Source: Natrinema halophilum (lineage in GTDB: Archaea; Halobacteriota; Halobacteria; Halobacteriales; Natrialbaceae). From it: a stretch of DNA of 64,000 nt. Where the stretch lies: assembly GCF_013402815.2 (NCBI RefSeq), contig NZ_CP058601.1, forward strand, positions 1,612,001 through 1,676,000, given 5' to 3'. Below the pieces are notes generated by a model, which made no database searches, had not been told where the DNA came from, and saw only the letters and a list, made by a program, of their open reading frames with translations. The first letter of the stretch is position 1, and each line of letters starts with the position of its first letter. Below are positions 24,518 through 32,927 of the stretch, piece after piece. Position numbers and translations under genes: made by a program.

Positions 24518-25609
24518 ATGGCCGTTTTCGACGACTGGGACGGCAAGCGCTTCGTCTGGGTCGTGCTCGGGCTGGTCATCGCAGCGCTGATCGGACTCGC
24601 CCTCTTCCGGTACATCGGAGCGCTTCTCTTCGCTATCTTCGTCTATTACGCGACGCGGCCGTTTTACCGGTGGCTCGATCAGTACGTCGACCACCCGAAC
24701 GTGACGGCGACGGTCACGATACTGTTCGTCATCCTCCCGATGGTCGCCGTCATCGCCTACGCGGGTATCGTCGCACTCAGAGAGCTCGATCAGTTTCTCG
24801 CCGCGAGCGACCTCGGGGCGTATCGATCACTCTTCCAGCCGTACCTGCGATTGGCCCGCGACGGAAACGTCGGTCGACTGATCGAGACGCTTCGATCCGC
24901 CTCCGGCGGCTCGGTCGGAAACGTGGTCCGCCAGGGACTTCCGAGCACCGTTCGGCAGTTGACTTCGGTTGCCGGATTCGCATTCTCGGTCCTCGCTCGC
25001 TTCTTTCTCATGCTCACGTTCCTGTTTTACCTCCTGCGGGACGATCACAAATTACGTCGGTGGTTCTACGACAGCATCGATCACGAGCAAACAATCGTCG
25101 GGTACGCGAACAATGTCGACGACGACCTCGAGACGGTCTTCGTCAGCAATCTCGCCGTAATTCTGGTCGCCGCCACCGTCGCCGCCGTCACGTACTACGG
25201 CCTCAACGTTCTCGCCTCGAGCGGGCCCGTCGTCGGAATGCCGGTGTTACTCTCCTTGCTCATCGGGATCGGGACGCTGATTCCGGCCGTCGGGATGAAG
25301 ATCGTGTACGTCCCGTACGGCTTGCTCCTGCTTGGACTCGCGGTCGCGACGCCGACGCCGTTCTGGCATCCGATCGCCTTTTTGGCCCTCACGTTCGTCA
25401 TCGTCGACACCATCCCCGACTTCTTCGCGCGGTCGTTTCTCTCTGCGCGCAGCGGCGTCCACATGGGACTGGTCCTCCTCGGCTATTTTCTCGGCACGCT
25501 CGCGTTCGGCTGGTGGGGGCTGTTCCTCGGCCCGATCATCGTCGTCCTCGCGGTCCACTTCGCCCATGATATCTTTCCTGACCTCGCCAGTCACTTCGTC
25601 ACAGACTAA
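24518..25609 (+). CDS. AI-2E family transporter (TqsA/PerM-like membrane protein)
   Basis: ATG 24518 (MAVFDDWDGKRF) is preferred over 24443/24506, whose extra residues have no family match. The 363-residue protein has eight or so hydrophobic helices in the PerM arrangement: paired helices near 12-60, a helix near 70-95, a long polar middle (about 105-170), then helices from about 175 to the C-terminus, with LIGIGTLIPAVG typical of the family. Homologues export small molecules such as autoinducer-2 or act as Na+/H+ transporters. The substrate here is unknown. Confidence 0.85.
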   Translation: MAVFDDWDGKRFVWVVLGLVIAALIGLALFRYIGALLFAIFVYYATRPFYRWLDQYVDHPNVTATVTILFVILPMVAVIAYAGIVALRELDQFLAASDLGAYRSLFQPYLRLARDGNVGRLIETLRSASGGSVGNVVRQGLPSTVRQLTSVAGFAFSVLARFFLMLTFLFYLLRDDHKLRRWFYDSIDHEQTIVGYANNVDDDLETVFVSNLAVILVAATVAAVTYYGLNVLASSGPVVGMPVLLSLLIGIGTLIPAVGMKIVYVPYGLLLLGLAVATPTPFWHPIAFLALTFVIVDTIPDFFARSFLSARSGVHMGLVLLGYFLGTLAFGWWGLFLGPIIVVLAVHFAHDIFPDLASHFVTD

Positions 25610-25651
25610 CGGCGGCGACTCCGCCGACCAGCACTCTGTCTCGTCTGGAAC

Positions 25652-26674
25652 TCAGTCGTAGGTGTGAAACGAGACGGCTTGCTCGAGCAGTTCGTCGGGA
25701 ATTCCGGGCACTTCTTCGTCGCGGACGGCGTCGGTCGCAGCCGTCTCGTCTCCGTCTCGCGGGAACTCCCGCTGTGCCCAGTGAATCGCGATGCCGGCTT
25801 TCGCCCCTTCGCCGAGCGCGACCGGGACCTGATTGTGCCCCGGCGTGAGGTCGCCGACCGCGTACACGCCGTCGACGCTCGTCCGTCCGTGGTCGTCGAC
25901 CGCGACCGTCCCGTCGTCGTTGCGTTCGCAGCCCAGGTCGGTCGCCAATCCGTTGTTGTACTCGCTGCCGTACATCGCGAATCCACCCCTGTATTCTCGG
26001 ACGCTTCCGTCGGCGAACTCCAGTGCTTCGAGCCAGCCATCCTCACCGTTTCGAACGCTCGTGACGTCCTCGCGAACCACATCGATCGGGTGCGCCTCGA
26101 GCATCGTCGCGGTTTCGTCGCTCCATGTCGGTTCGGCTCCCCGCGTCAGTAGGTCCACGGTATCGGTGAAATTGAGCATGATGGCGGCGACAGTGGCGGC
26201 GCTGTCGCCGTGGCCCATCACGTACACTGGCTCGTCGACGAACATGTACGCGTCACAGTGGAGACAATAGTGAAGGCCCCGACCGGTCCGCGGGAGGGGC
26301 GGTTGCGGCCGAACGTCGTTGAACCCCGTCGCGAGGACGATAGACTCCGCGACGTAATCCACGTCGCTTCCGCAGACGCGAAATCGCTCGTCGTCCGTCG
26401 GGGAAACGGACGAAACGAAATCGCGGTCGACGTTGCAGCCATAGGATTCGAGTTGCTCGCGACCGGTCTCGAGGTACTCGGTGCCGCTCGTGTCCTCCGT
26501 GACTCCGAGGAGATTGTGAACGTTTCGCATCATCGCCGCGCGGCCGCCGCCGCGCTCGACGACTGCCGTCGAGTGGCCGAGTCTGGTCGTGTAAAGCCCG
26601 GCGGTCTGTCCCGCTGGCCCGCCACCGATTACGACGACGTCGTACTCTCGCTGGTCGGTCAAGTCGTCGGTCAT
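25652..26674 (-). CDS. thioredoxin-reductase-like FAD/NAD(P) oxidoreductase
   Basis: The 340-residue flavoprotein has the FAD-binding GGGPAG (17-22), a CxxC disulfide (CLHC, 137-140) in the place of the thioredoxin reductase redox pair, a second Rossmann motif GHGDSA (154-159), and GVYAVGDLTPG near 290 for the FAD ribose. This is the TrxB/AhpF group, though the CLHC spacing and surroundings differ from the classical CATC. It may reduce a thioredoxin- or glutaredoxin-like partner; no such gene is adjacent. Confidence 0.85.
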   Translation of the reverse strand: MTDDLTDQREYDVVVIGGGPAGQTAGLYTTRLGHSTAVVERGGGRAAMMRNVHNLLGVTEDTSGTEYLETGREQLESYGCNVDRDFVSSVSPTDDERFRVCGSDVDYVAESIVLATGFNDVRPQPPLPRTGRGLHYCLHCDAYMFVDEPVYVMGHGDSAATVAAIMLNFTDTVDLLTRGAEPTWSDETATMLEAHPIDVVREDVTSVRNGEDGWLEALEFADGSVREYRGGFAMYGSEYNNGLATDLGCERNDDGTVAVDDHGRTSVDGVYAVGDLTPGHNQVPVALGEGAKAGIAIHWAQREFPRDGDETAATDAVRDEEVPGIPDELLEQAVSFHTYD

Positions 26675-26905
26675 GGAACCCTCCGTACGCGTTGCAGTTC
26701 CAAAGTATCCGTGCGTGCAGACACACCCGCAATCGCCTTCGGCTCGTGGTTGTCCCGTGACAGGCGGACCCGGTCGTACTCGTGGATCTGCGCTGGGCTG
26801 CGTTCGGTCACTCCGCAGTCGCTTCCGTTCGTGTCGTTACCACTACCTGACGGGGCGAAACGATCGGCCGAGAACTATAGCGCTTCGCGCTCACGTTCTG
26901 AGTGG

Positions 26906-27589
26906 ATGTCATTCGATCCCGACCAGGTTACGACGATTACGTTCGATTCCTACAGCACTATCGTCGATGTCGATGCCGCCGTCCGGGCCCTCGCGAATCA
27001 CGTCGACGACCCCGAACCGGTGTCGTCTCTGTGGCGGCTCCGGTCGCTCGAGTACACGCTCGTCGCGAACTACCTCGACGCCTACCAGCCGTTCTACGAA
27101 ATGAACCGCGACGCGCTCCAGTACGCGCTCGACGTGTTCGATGTCGACGTCGACGAGGACGAGCGGGACGAAATTCTGGCGGTCTACCACGAACTCGAGG
27201 TCTTCGACGACGTCCGCGACGGGATCAAGCGACTCCGCGAAGGCGGCTACGACTGCTACGTCGTCTCGAACGGGGATCCGGATATGCTCTCCTCGATGAT
27301 CGACCACGCGGACATCGACGATCTCCTCGCGGACACGATCAGCGCCGACGAGGTGGAGACGTTCAAGCCCGCCGCCGAACTGTACCGCCACGCCGCGGCG
27401 AGGACTGGAACCCCGATCGACGAGATCGTCCACGTGACCGCCGGCTGGTACGACGTGATGGGAGCGAAACACGCCGGTATGCAGGGCGCGTGGGTCGACC
27501 GGAAGGGACGGCCGTGGGAGGCGGTCGCCGGCGAGCCGGATCTGACCGTCGACTCGTTCTACGACCTCGCCGACGCGCTCGGCGTCTAA
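26906..27589 (+). CDS. type II haloacid dehalogenase-like HAD hydrolase
   Basis: ATG 26906 (MSFDPDQVTTITFDSYST) gives 227 residues. The catalytic motif FDSYSTIVDVD holds the Asp nucleophile, followed by a cap helix pair, SNGDPDML (motif II), a Lys in ETFKPAAELY (motif III) and HVTAGWYDVMGAK (motif IV). The class hydrolyses 2-haloacids or phosphates. The Tyr-containing DSY motif is typical of L-2-haloacid dehalogenases. The ORF open to 26210 in this frame is an artefact upstream of the start. No operon partner is obvious. Confidence 0.85.
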   Translation: MSFDPDQVTTITFDSYSTIVDVDAAVRALANHVDDPEPVSSLWRLRSLEYTLVANYLDAYQPFYEMNRDALQYALDVFDVDVDEDERDEILAVYHELEVFDDVRDGIKRLREGGYDCYVVSNGDPDMLSSMIDHADIDDLLADTISADEVETFKPAAELYRHAAARTGTPIDEIVHVTAGWYDVMGAKHAGMQGAWVDRKGRPWEAVAGEPDLTVDSFYDLADALGV

Positions 27590-27788
27590 GGACGCGGGCC
27601 CCACTAAGACGGTTGTTCTCGCTCGGCGTTCGACGATCCGCGGGCCTGACGAACCCGGGCGTATCGAACCGCTCCGACCGAACGGGCGATCGACCGACTC
27701 GAGAAGGGGGACGCACGATCGCGTTCGGGCGGGCTACTCTGCGGGACAGACGAAAGCGTTTTTCCCCGCGCTTGCGCGAGCCATTACC

Positions 27789-28208
27789 ATGGCGACTCTC
27801 AGCGCACACCACGTCGGACTCACAGTGAGCGATCTCGAGGGAGCGCTTGCGTTTTATCGGGACGTTCTCGATTTGACCGTCGTCGATCGGTTCAGCGTCG
27901 GCGGCGAAGCCTTTTCCGATGCCGTCGGCCTCGAAGAAGCGAGCGCCGATTTCGCCCACCTCGACGCCGACGGGGTCCGGATCGAACTCGTTAGCTACGA
28001 TCCCGAAGCGCAATCGGTTCCGACGACTGAACTCAATCAACCCGGAGCGAAACACGTCAGCCTCTCGGTCGACGATCTCGACGCGTTCTATGCGTCTCTG
28101 GCGGACGACGTGTCGACGATCAGCGAGCCCCGAACGACCGAGAGCGGCACCAGCATCCTGTTCCTGCGAGACCCCGGTGGGAACCTGATCGAGATACTCG
28201 AATCGTAG
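27789..28208 (+). CDS. VOC family protein (glyoxalase/dioxygenase fold)
   Basis: The 139-residue protein has two beta-alpha-beta-beta-beta modules with likely metal ligands: His7/His8 in the first strand, Glu of RIELVSYDP, His of AKHVSLSVDD and the terminal Glu of LIEILES. This is the vicinal-oxygen-chelate fold used by glyoxalase I, extradiol dioxygenases and methylmalonyl-CoA epimerase. The N-terminal HHVGLTVSDLEGALAFYRDVLDL is the classic glyoxalase-like opening. The reaction cannot be fixed from sequence alone. A methylglyoxal synthase gene lies 5 kb away, but no direct link is shown. Confidence 0.85.
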   Translation: MATLSAHHVGLTVSDLEGALAFYRDVLDLTVVDRFSVGGEAFSDAVGLEEASADFAHLDADGVRIELVSYDPEAQSVPTTELNQPGAKHVSLSVDDLDAFYASLADDVSTISEPRTTESGTSILFLRDPGGNLIEILES

Positions 28209-28255
28209 CGACGACGGCCGAGCGCGGAGTCGGCTGAGAAACGCCGATCGACGTC

Positions 28256-28531
28256 TTACGGCCCCTGACAGGCCAGCGTCGATCGCACTTGCTCGACTTC
28301 CTGGTCACACTCCGAGCAAGTGTGCTTCTCCGCGGCGATGTAGACGACGCTGCATCGGGAACAGTGAAAGAGATTCCCCAGCGAGTCGGTGACTCTGTCC
28401 GAGACGGTTTCCGTCGTCGGGCGGTCGCCGAGAGTTGTCTCGTCTTCTCTCGTTCCCGTCCCCAGCACCGTCGACCGAACCTGTTCTCGAAGCCGGTGAG
28501 AGAACGATGTCGCGCTCTGTCGAATTCCCAT
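28256..28531 (-). CDS. small zinc-finger protein (91 aa)
   Basis: Start ATG 28531 (MGIRQSATSF); a longer form from 28600 has an odd N-terminus. The C-terminal half carries two Cys pairs, CSRC and CSEC, 14 residues apart (CSRCSVVYIAAEKHTCSEC), forming one zinc ribbon. The N-terminal half is polar with Arg/Thr. Function unknown. Confidence 0.65.
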   Translation of the reverse strand: MGIRQSATSFSHRLREQVRSTVLGTGTREDETTLGDRPTTETVSDRVTDSLGNLFHCSRCSVVYIAAEKHTCSECDQEVEQVRSTLACQGP

Positions 28532-28640
28532 ACATTGCGCGACAACTGTACGAACAAAGTAAGTGACGTCTAAAGTATTTGGAACGGTGAATGAGCACAC
28601 TCACCATGGACAGTGACCTTCTGCGACGGAGGCCGTCGGG

Positions 28641-28678
28641 AAATGTCATGCGGCTGTCTAAATGTCATGCGGCTGTCT
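28641..28678. repeat. 19-bp tandem duplication
   Basis: AAATGTCATGCGGCTGTCT occurs twice without a gap (28641-28659 and 28660-28678), in the spacer upstream of pyrF. It is a recent, perfect duplication. Confidence 0.9.
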
Positions 28679-28764
28679 AACAGCCAGTCGTCTCTCTCGA
28701 CCGCGCCACGAGTATCGCCCGCCAGTATAGCAACCTTTTCGACCGTTGCGAAGCCACGTCCAGC

Positions 28765-29580
28765 ATGAACTTCTTCGACCGCCTGCACGACCGAATCCGA
28801 ACGGTCGACAGCGTCGTCTCGGTCGGTCTCGACCCCGATCCGTCGCGCATTCCGGATCACCTGCGGGAATACGATCTCCCCCGGTGGGCGTTCAACCGCC
28901 GCATTATCGACGCGACCCACGAGCACGCAGCCGTTTTCAAGCCGAACGCGGCCTTCTACGAGGATCCCGACGGGTGGCGAGCCCTCCAGGAAACGATTGC
29001 CTACGCCCACGGCAAGGACGTGCCCGTCCTGCTAGACGCCAAGCGCGCCGACATCGGAAACACGACCAGACAGTACGCACAGATGCTCGAAACCGTCGAC
29101 GCGATCACCGTCAATCCCTACATGGGACGGGACTCCCTGCAGCCGTTTCTGGCAAACGGGGAAGCCGGCGTTTTCGTTCTCTGTCGGACCTCGAATCCGG
29201 GTGGTGCCGACGTTCAGGATCTCGAACTCGAGACCGGGGAACCCGTCTACGAGCGGGTCGCGGCCCTGGCAGATCTCTGGAACGAAAACGACAACGTCGG
29301 GCTCGTCGTCGGCGCGACTCAGCCAGCGGAACTCGAAGAACTCCGCGAACAGGTGCCCGACCTCCCGTTCCTCGTTCCCGGCATCGGGGCGCAAGGCGGC
29401 GACGCGGAGGCGGCCGTCGAGTACGGACTGGCCGATGGCGTAGGGCTAATCAATTCCTCGCGCGGTATCATTTTCGCCGGGGAAAACGACGGCGAGGAGT
29501 TCGCACGGGCCAGCGGGCAGGCTGCGAAACGGCTCAAAAAGCGACTCAATCGGTACCGTGAAAACGAAAGTAGTCGGTGA
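28765..29580 (+). CDS. pyrF: orotidine 5'-phosphate decarboxylase (type 2)
   Basis: The 271-residue enzyme has the type-2 OMP decarboxylase signature: VGLDPDPSRIP near 20-30, the catalytic DAKRADIGNT (about 92-101), NPYMGRDSLQPF and the late phosphate-binding LVPGIGAQGGD and INSSRGIIFAG. It converts OMP to UMP, the last step of de novo pyrimidine synthesis. The frame is well supported by its length and by the overlapping shadow ORF on the same strand being Arg-rich. Confidence 0.93.
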   Translation: MNFFDRLHDRIRTVDSVVSVGLDPDPSRIPDHLREYDLPRWAFNRRIIDATHEHAAVFKPNAAFYEDPDGWRALQETIAYAHGKDVPVLLDAKRADIGNTTRQYAQMLETVDAITVNPYMGRDSLQPFLANGEAGVFVLCRTSNPGGADVQDLELETGEPVYERVAALADLWNENDNVGLVVGATQPAELEELREQVPDLPFLVPGIGAQGGDAEAAVEYGLADGVGLINSSRGIIFAGENDGEEFARASGQAAKRLKKRLNRYRENESSR

Positions 29581-29699
29581 AGCGATTTACCCACCGCTTG
29601 CGTTGCGACGGCCAGCGAGCACTCGCTGGCCGCGAATCCGCGGGAGGTGTGCGATGACTATCAACGACTACGATAGCGGTCGAGTTCGCGCTCGTCTGG

Positions 29700-29960
29700 C
29701 TACGCTCCGCGGTCGGGATCGGTATCGACTACCCGCCCAGCAATCCGCCCGTCGACCACTCGAGGAATGATCTCGACGACGACAGGCCCCGTCGGCGGTC
29801 GTTTCTCGAGACGACCGCCACCTTCGACGACGGCGATGTCCATCGGACTTGCCTCGTTCGGGTGGCCGGCGACGAGCGTTCCGTCGCACTCCTCGAGCCG
29901 AACGCAGTAGGTTTCGCCGATGCCGAGCGATTCGCCGAGCAGGTCGCGGATTGACGTCAC
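29700..29960 (-). CDS. conserved small acidic protein, function unknown
   Basis: The 86-residue protein has a short beta-rich pattern (ETYCVRLEECDGTLVAG, MDIAVVEGG, VVVEIIPRVVDGRIAGRVVD) and no membrane segment or metal motif. The pattern resembles a small beta-barrel such as TRAM-like folds, but I cannot confirm that. It is followed 21 bp upstream on the same strand by the zf-HIT gene, so the two could be transcribed together. Confidence 0.6.
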   Translation of the reverse strand: MTSIRDLLGESLGIGETYCVRLEECDGTLVAGHPNEASPMDIAVVEGGGRLEKRPPTGPVVVEIIPRVVDGRIAGRVVDTDPDRGA

Positions 29961-29981
29961 GGGATTGGGTCGTGGTTTCGA

Positions 29982-30158
29982 CTAGAATCGATTGATGTCT
30001 ACGTCTTCGGACCGCCCTGGCTGGGCCTGGGCGGCACAGTCGGCACACAGTCCCAGCTCACCGTCGAAATGGAGTTCGCACGCGAGCGTGCCGCAATTGG
30101 GACACCGCTCCTGTGCGGGGCGCGACTCGCAGATCTGACAGAGCCCACTGACGCTCAT
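29982..30158 (-). CDS. HIT-type zinc-finger protein (58 aa)
   Basis: ATG 30158 (MSVSGLCQIC) gives 58 residues with eight zinc ligands in the cross-brace order C7, C10, C19, C22, C27, H30 and C38, C41. This is the zf-HIT pattern (also found in small haloarchaeal proteins). HIT fingers bind proteins or RNA in chromatin and snoRNP factors in eukaryotes; the archaeal role is unknown. The longer ORF starting at 30437 runs through a tandem repeat and was rejected as the start. The promoter must lie next to that repeat. Confidence 0.75.
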   Translation of the reverse strand: MSVSGLCQICESRPAQERCPNCGTLACELHFDGELGLCADCAAQAQPGRSEDVDINRF

Positions 30159-30489
30159 AGCTCGAATTACGAACTCGAAGGGCTTGAAAGCGAGCCCGGC
30201 ACGTTCGTCGGACCCGATCGGAAGCGGCCGTACCCGATCGGAAGCAGCCGTACCCGATCGGAAGCAGCCGTACCCGATCGGAAGCGGCCGTATCGGTGAC
30301 GAACGTTCGGCATGTACGGACCCGAGCGTTGCGGCGTCTCCGTTCGAGACGAACGCGACCCGAACGATCGCCGGGTACGCGATGGACGAGCGACTGACGG
30401 CGTAGTTTTCTCCGGCTCGAGAGTTATACCATGCCATACATTGTCAATACACGGGAAGGCTTTTGCCATGTGCCCAACTAACAGGGAAT
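30159..30489. other. divergent intergenic region between zf-HIT and GTPase genes
   Basis: About 330 bp with no gene. It contains the 20-bp repeat array and, to the right, an AT-richer stretch (about 30425-30470) that probably holds the GTPase promoter. Confidence 0.4.
30211..30290. repeat. four tandem copies of a 20-bp repeat with CCGATCGG palindrome
   Basis: Copies at 30211, 30231, 30251 and 30271, each TACCCGATCGGAAGC(G/A)GCCG apart from the first two bases. Each holds CCGATCGG, an 8-bp palindrome, so this is an array of regularly spaced symmetric sites 53-132 bp upstream of the zf-HIT start and also upstream of the GTPase gene on the other strand. Confidence 0.9.
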
Positions 30490-32094
30490 ATGAGCCGTGA
30501 CCGGGCTCTCCTCGAGCGAGCCCTGGACCGTGGCGAAGAGGACGGTGGGAACGTCGAATTCAAGGAACGACTGTCACGAGACGTCCACCTCGAGGGTGGA
30601 CGGCGAGAGAGTCTGGCTGCACAACTCAGACATCGACTCCTTTCTGGCGACGGCGAAGCGACCTACGTAGTCGGCGTCACGGATGACGGCGGTCTCGCCG
30701 GCATCGACCCCGATACGTTCTCCGAGACGATGGACGTCCTTTCCCTCCTCGCGGAGGAGGCCGATGCACACATCGAAGACGTCCAGACATGGGGGATAAA
30801 CGAGGGGCTGGTCGGCGTTGCTCAAGTTCGCGAGGGGGGCGTCCTCGAGACGGACGACGAACACGTCGTCGTCGGAACGGCGGGTCACGTCGACCACGGA
30901 AAGAGTACGCTCGTCGGTTCGCTGGTGACCGGCAAACCCGACGACGGAGACGGTGCGACCCGCGCGTTCCTCGACGTACAGCCCCACGAAGTCGAGCGGG
31001 GCCTCTCCGCCGATCTATCCTACGCAGTCTACGGCTTCGACGACGACGACGGGCCGGTTCGAGTCCGTAATCCGAACCGCAAAGCAGATCGCGCGGAAGT
31101 CGTCCAGGAAGCCGACCGACTCGTTTCGTTCGTCGATACAGTCGGCCACGAGCCGTGGCTCCGGACGACGATCCGCGGCCTCGTCGGGCAAAAACTCGAC
31201 TACGGCCTGCTGGTCGTCGCCGCCGACGACGGCCCGACGCGGACGACCCGAGAACACCTCGGGGTCTTGCTCGCAACCGATCTCCCGACCATCGTCGCCA
31301 TCACGAAAACCGACACCGTCGACGAAGAGCGCATCGAGGAGGTCGAACGCGAAGTCGAGCGTCTTCTCCGTGAAGTCGACAAATCGCCGCTCCGGATCTC
31401 CCGTCACGGTACCGACGCCGCCGTCGAGGAGATAAGCGAACGAGTCGTGCCGATCGTCGAAACCAGCGCCATCACAATGGACGGTCTCGAGACGCTGGAC
31501 GAATTGTTCGACCGACTCCCGAAGACAGCACAGGATGCGGGAGAGTTCCGAATGTACGTCGACCGTAGCTACTCGGTCACCGGCGTCGGCGCGGTCGCCT
31601 CGGGAACGGTGATGGCCGGCGAGGTCGAGGCCGGCGACGAACTCCTGATCGGCCCGATGACCGACGGTCGGTTTCAGGAGGTCGAGGTGCGATCGATCGA
31701 AATGCACTACCACCGAGTCGACAAGGCCCAGGCGGGCCGGATCGTCGGCATCGCGCTCAAGGGGATCAAAGAAAGCGCGATCGAGCGCGGCATGGTCTTG
31801 CTTCCCCGGGACGCAGACCCCGATCCGATCCGCGAGTTCGAGGCCGAAGTCATGGTCCTCAACCATCCCACTCGCATCGGCGAGGGCTACGAACCCGTCG
31901 TCCACCTCGAGACGATCGGCGAGGCCGCTGCCTTCTACCCCGAAGACGGGCGGCTCCTCCCGGGCGATACCGGCGAAACCACCGTTCGGTTCAAATTCCG
32001 CCCGTACCTCGTCGAGGAAGGGCAAAAGTTCGTCTTCCGCGAGGGCCGTAGCAAGGGCGTCGGAACGGTGACCGACGTTCACCCCCTGGATTAA
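30490..32094 (+). CDS. GTPBP1-like translational GTPase
   Basis: ATG 30490 (MSRDRALLERALD) is preferred over 30463. The 534-residue protein has an archaeal-specific N-terminal domain (about 1-120) and an EF-Tu-type G domain: P-loop GHVDHGKST (132-140), switch II DTVGHE, and TKTD for guanine binding. Two beta-barrel domains follow (about 360-534). GTPBP1/GTPBP2-type factors are related to EF-1A and are linked to ribosome rescue or mRNA decay. In haloarchaea this gene is common but untested. It is probably a single-gene transcript. Confidence 0.88.
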   Translation: MSRDRALLERALDRGEEDGGNVEFKERLSRDVHLEGGRRESLAAQLRHRLLSGDGEATYVVGVTDDGGLAGIDPDTFSETMDVLSLLAEEADAHIEDVQTWGINEGLVGVAQVREGGVLETDDEHVVVGTAGHVDHGKSTLVGSLVTGKPDDGDGATRAFLDVQPHEVERGLSADLSYAVYGFDDDDGPVRVRNPNRKADRAEVVQEADRLVSFVDTVGHEPWLRTTIRGLVGQKLDYGLLVVAADDGPTRTTREHLGVLLATDLPTIVAITKTDTVDEERIEEVEREVERLLREVDKSPLRISRHGTDAAVEEISERVVPIVETSAITMDGLETLDELFDRLPKTAQDAGEFRMYVDRSYSVTGVGAVASGTVMAGEVEAGDELLIGPMTDGRFQEVEVRSIEMHYHRVDKAQAGRIVGIALKGIKESAIERGMVLLPRDADPDPIREFEAEVMVLNHPTRIGEGYEPVVHLETIGEAAAFYPEDGRLLPGDTGETTVRFKFRPYLVEEGQKFVFREGRSKGVGTVTDVHPLD

Positions 32095-32374
32095 CCCCTT
32101 CGCGGGCCGACCTGCCGCTACCGGCCCCCGGAATTCGGACCCGAATCCCGCCCAACGACCGTCGGTCGTCCGTTGATCTCTCCTCGATCGGACCGAACCG
32201 GTACGGAGTGTCTCTTGTCCCGGACCGACTGCTATCAAATCTATCGCGTTCCGTATCAAATGATAGTGTGTCACCTTCATCTCTTTCGATACCGTACGAA
32301 TACCCGGATTTCTCCCGTCGTCACAGCAGCCTCGCGTGCCGGACGGCGGGCACGAAATCCCAGGGGTAAGAGCA

Positions 32375-32779
32375 ATGGTATCAACCGAAACGGAGTCTGA
32401 GATAGAAGCGTACCTGGGGCAGGTCCCGAGCTGGATCGCGGCGCTTCCGGAGCCGGCCGCGGACCACAGCTGGGGAATCGTCCGAGACCTCGAACTCGAG
32501 GAAACGAAGCTCACACAGCGAGAGAAAGCGCTCGTCGCCCTCGGTGCAGCGGCGGCCATCCAATGTCCGTACTGCACGCACTTCCATACGGAGGAAACGA
32601 AACTCGAGGGCGTAACGGACGCCGAGCGAGACGAAGCGGTAGCCGTCGCCGGCAACGTTCGGTTGTTCTCGTCGGTCCTCCACGGCGCGTCGGTAGACCA
32701 CGACGAGTTCGTCTCCGAGACGGGGGACATCGTCGAACACATAAAAGAGCAACAGGCGACGGCACACGGTGACGACTGA
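32375..32779 (+). CDS. carboxymuconolactone decarboxylase/AhpD-like protein
   Basis: ATG 32375 (MVSTETESEI) follows a GGGG-rich stretch. The 134-residue all-helical protein has the CxxC-xxx-H motif CPYCTHFH (C64, C67, H71) of the AhpD/CMD family, which acts as a disulfide relay or peroxidase helper. The rest, with the KALVALGAAA helix and ERDEAVAVAGNVR, matches the trimeric family fold. It lies alone between the GTPase and the histidine kinase (opposite strand). Confidence 0.85.
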   Translation: MVSTETESEIEAYLGQVPSWIAALPEPAADHSWGIVRDLELEETKLTQREKALVALGAAAAIQCPYCTHFHTEETKLEGVTDAERDEAVAVAGNVRLFSSVLHGASVDHDEFVSETGDIVEHIKEQQATAHGDD

Positions 32780-32927
32780 AAGACACCCGTTCAGTCGATT
32801 ATTTTCCGGTCGCTGGTTTGCTTTCGTGCGGAACTTCCGGCGTTCACTCCGACCGCTCGACTACTTTGTAAGCCAGTCGGTTCGCGTCTCGACCACTTTG
32901 TGAGCAGCGACACCTTTCGTGGGCATT

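Noticed and set aside
31015-32742. 575-residue ORF antisense to the GTPase gene
   Set aside because: Same GC shadow effect; the plus strand encodes a complete translational GTPase.
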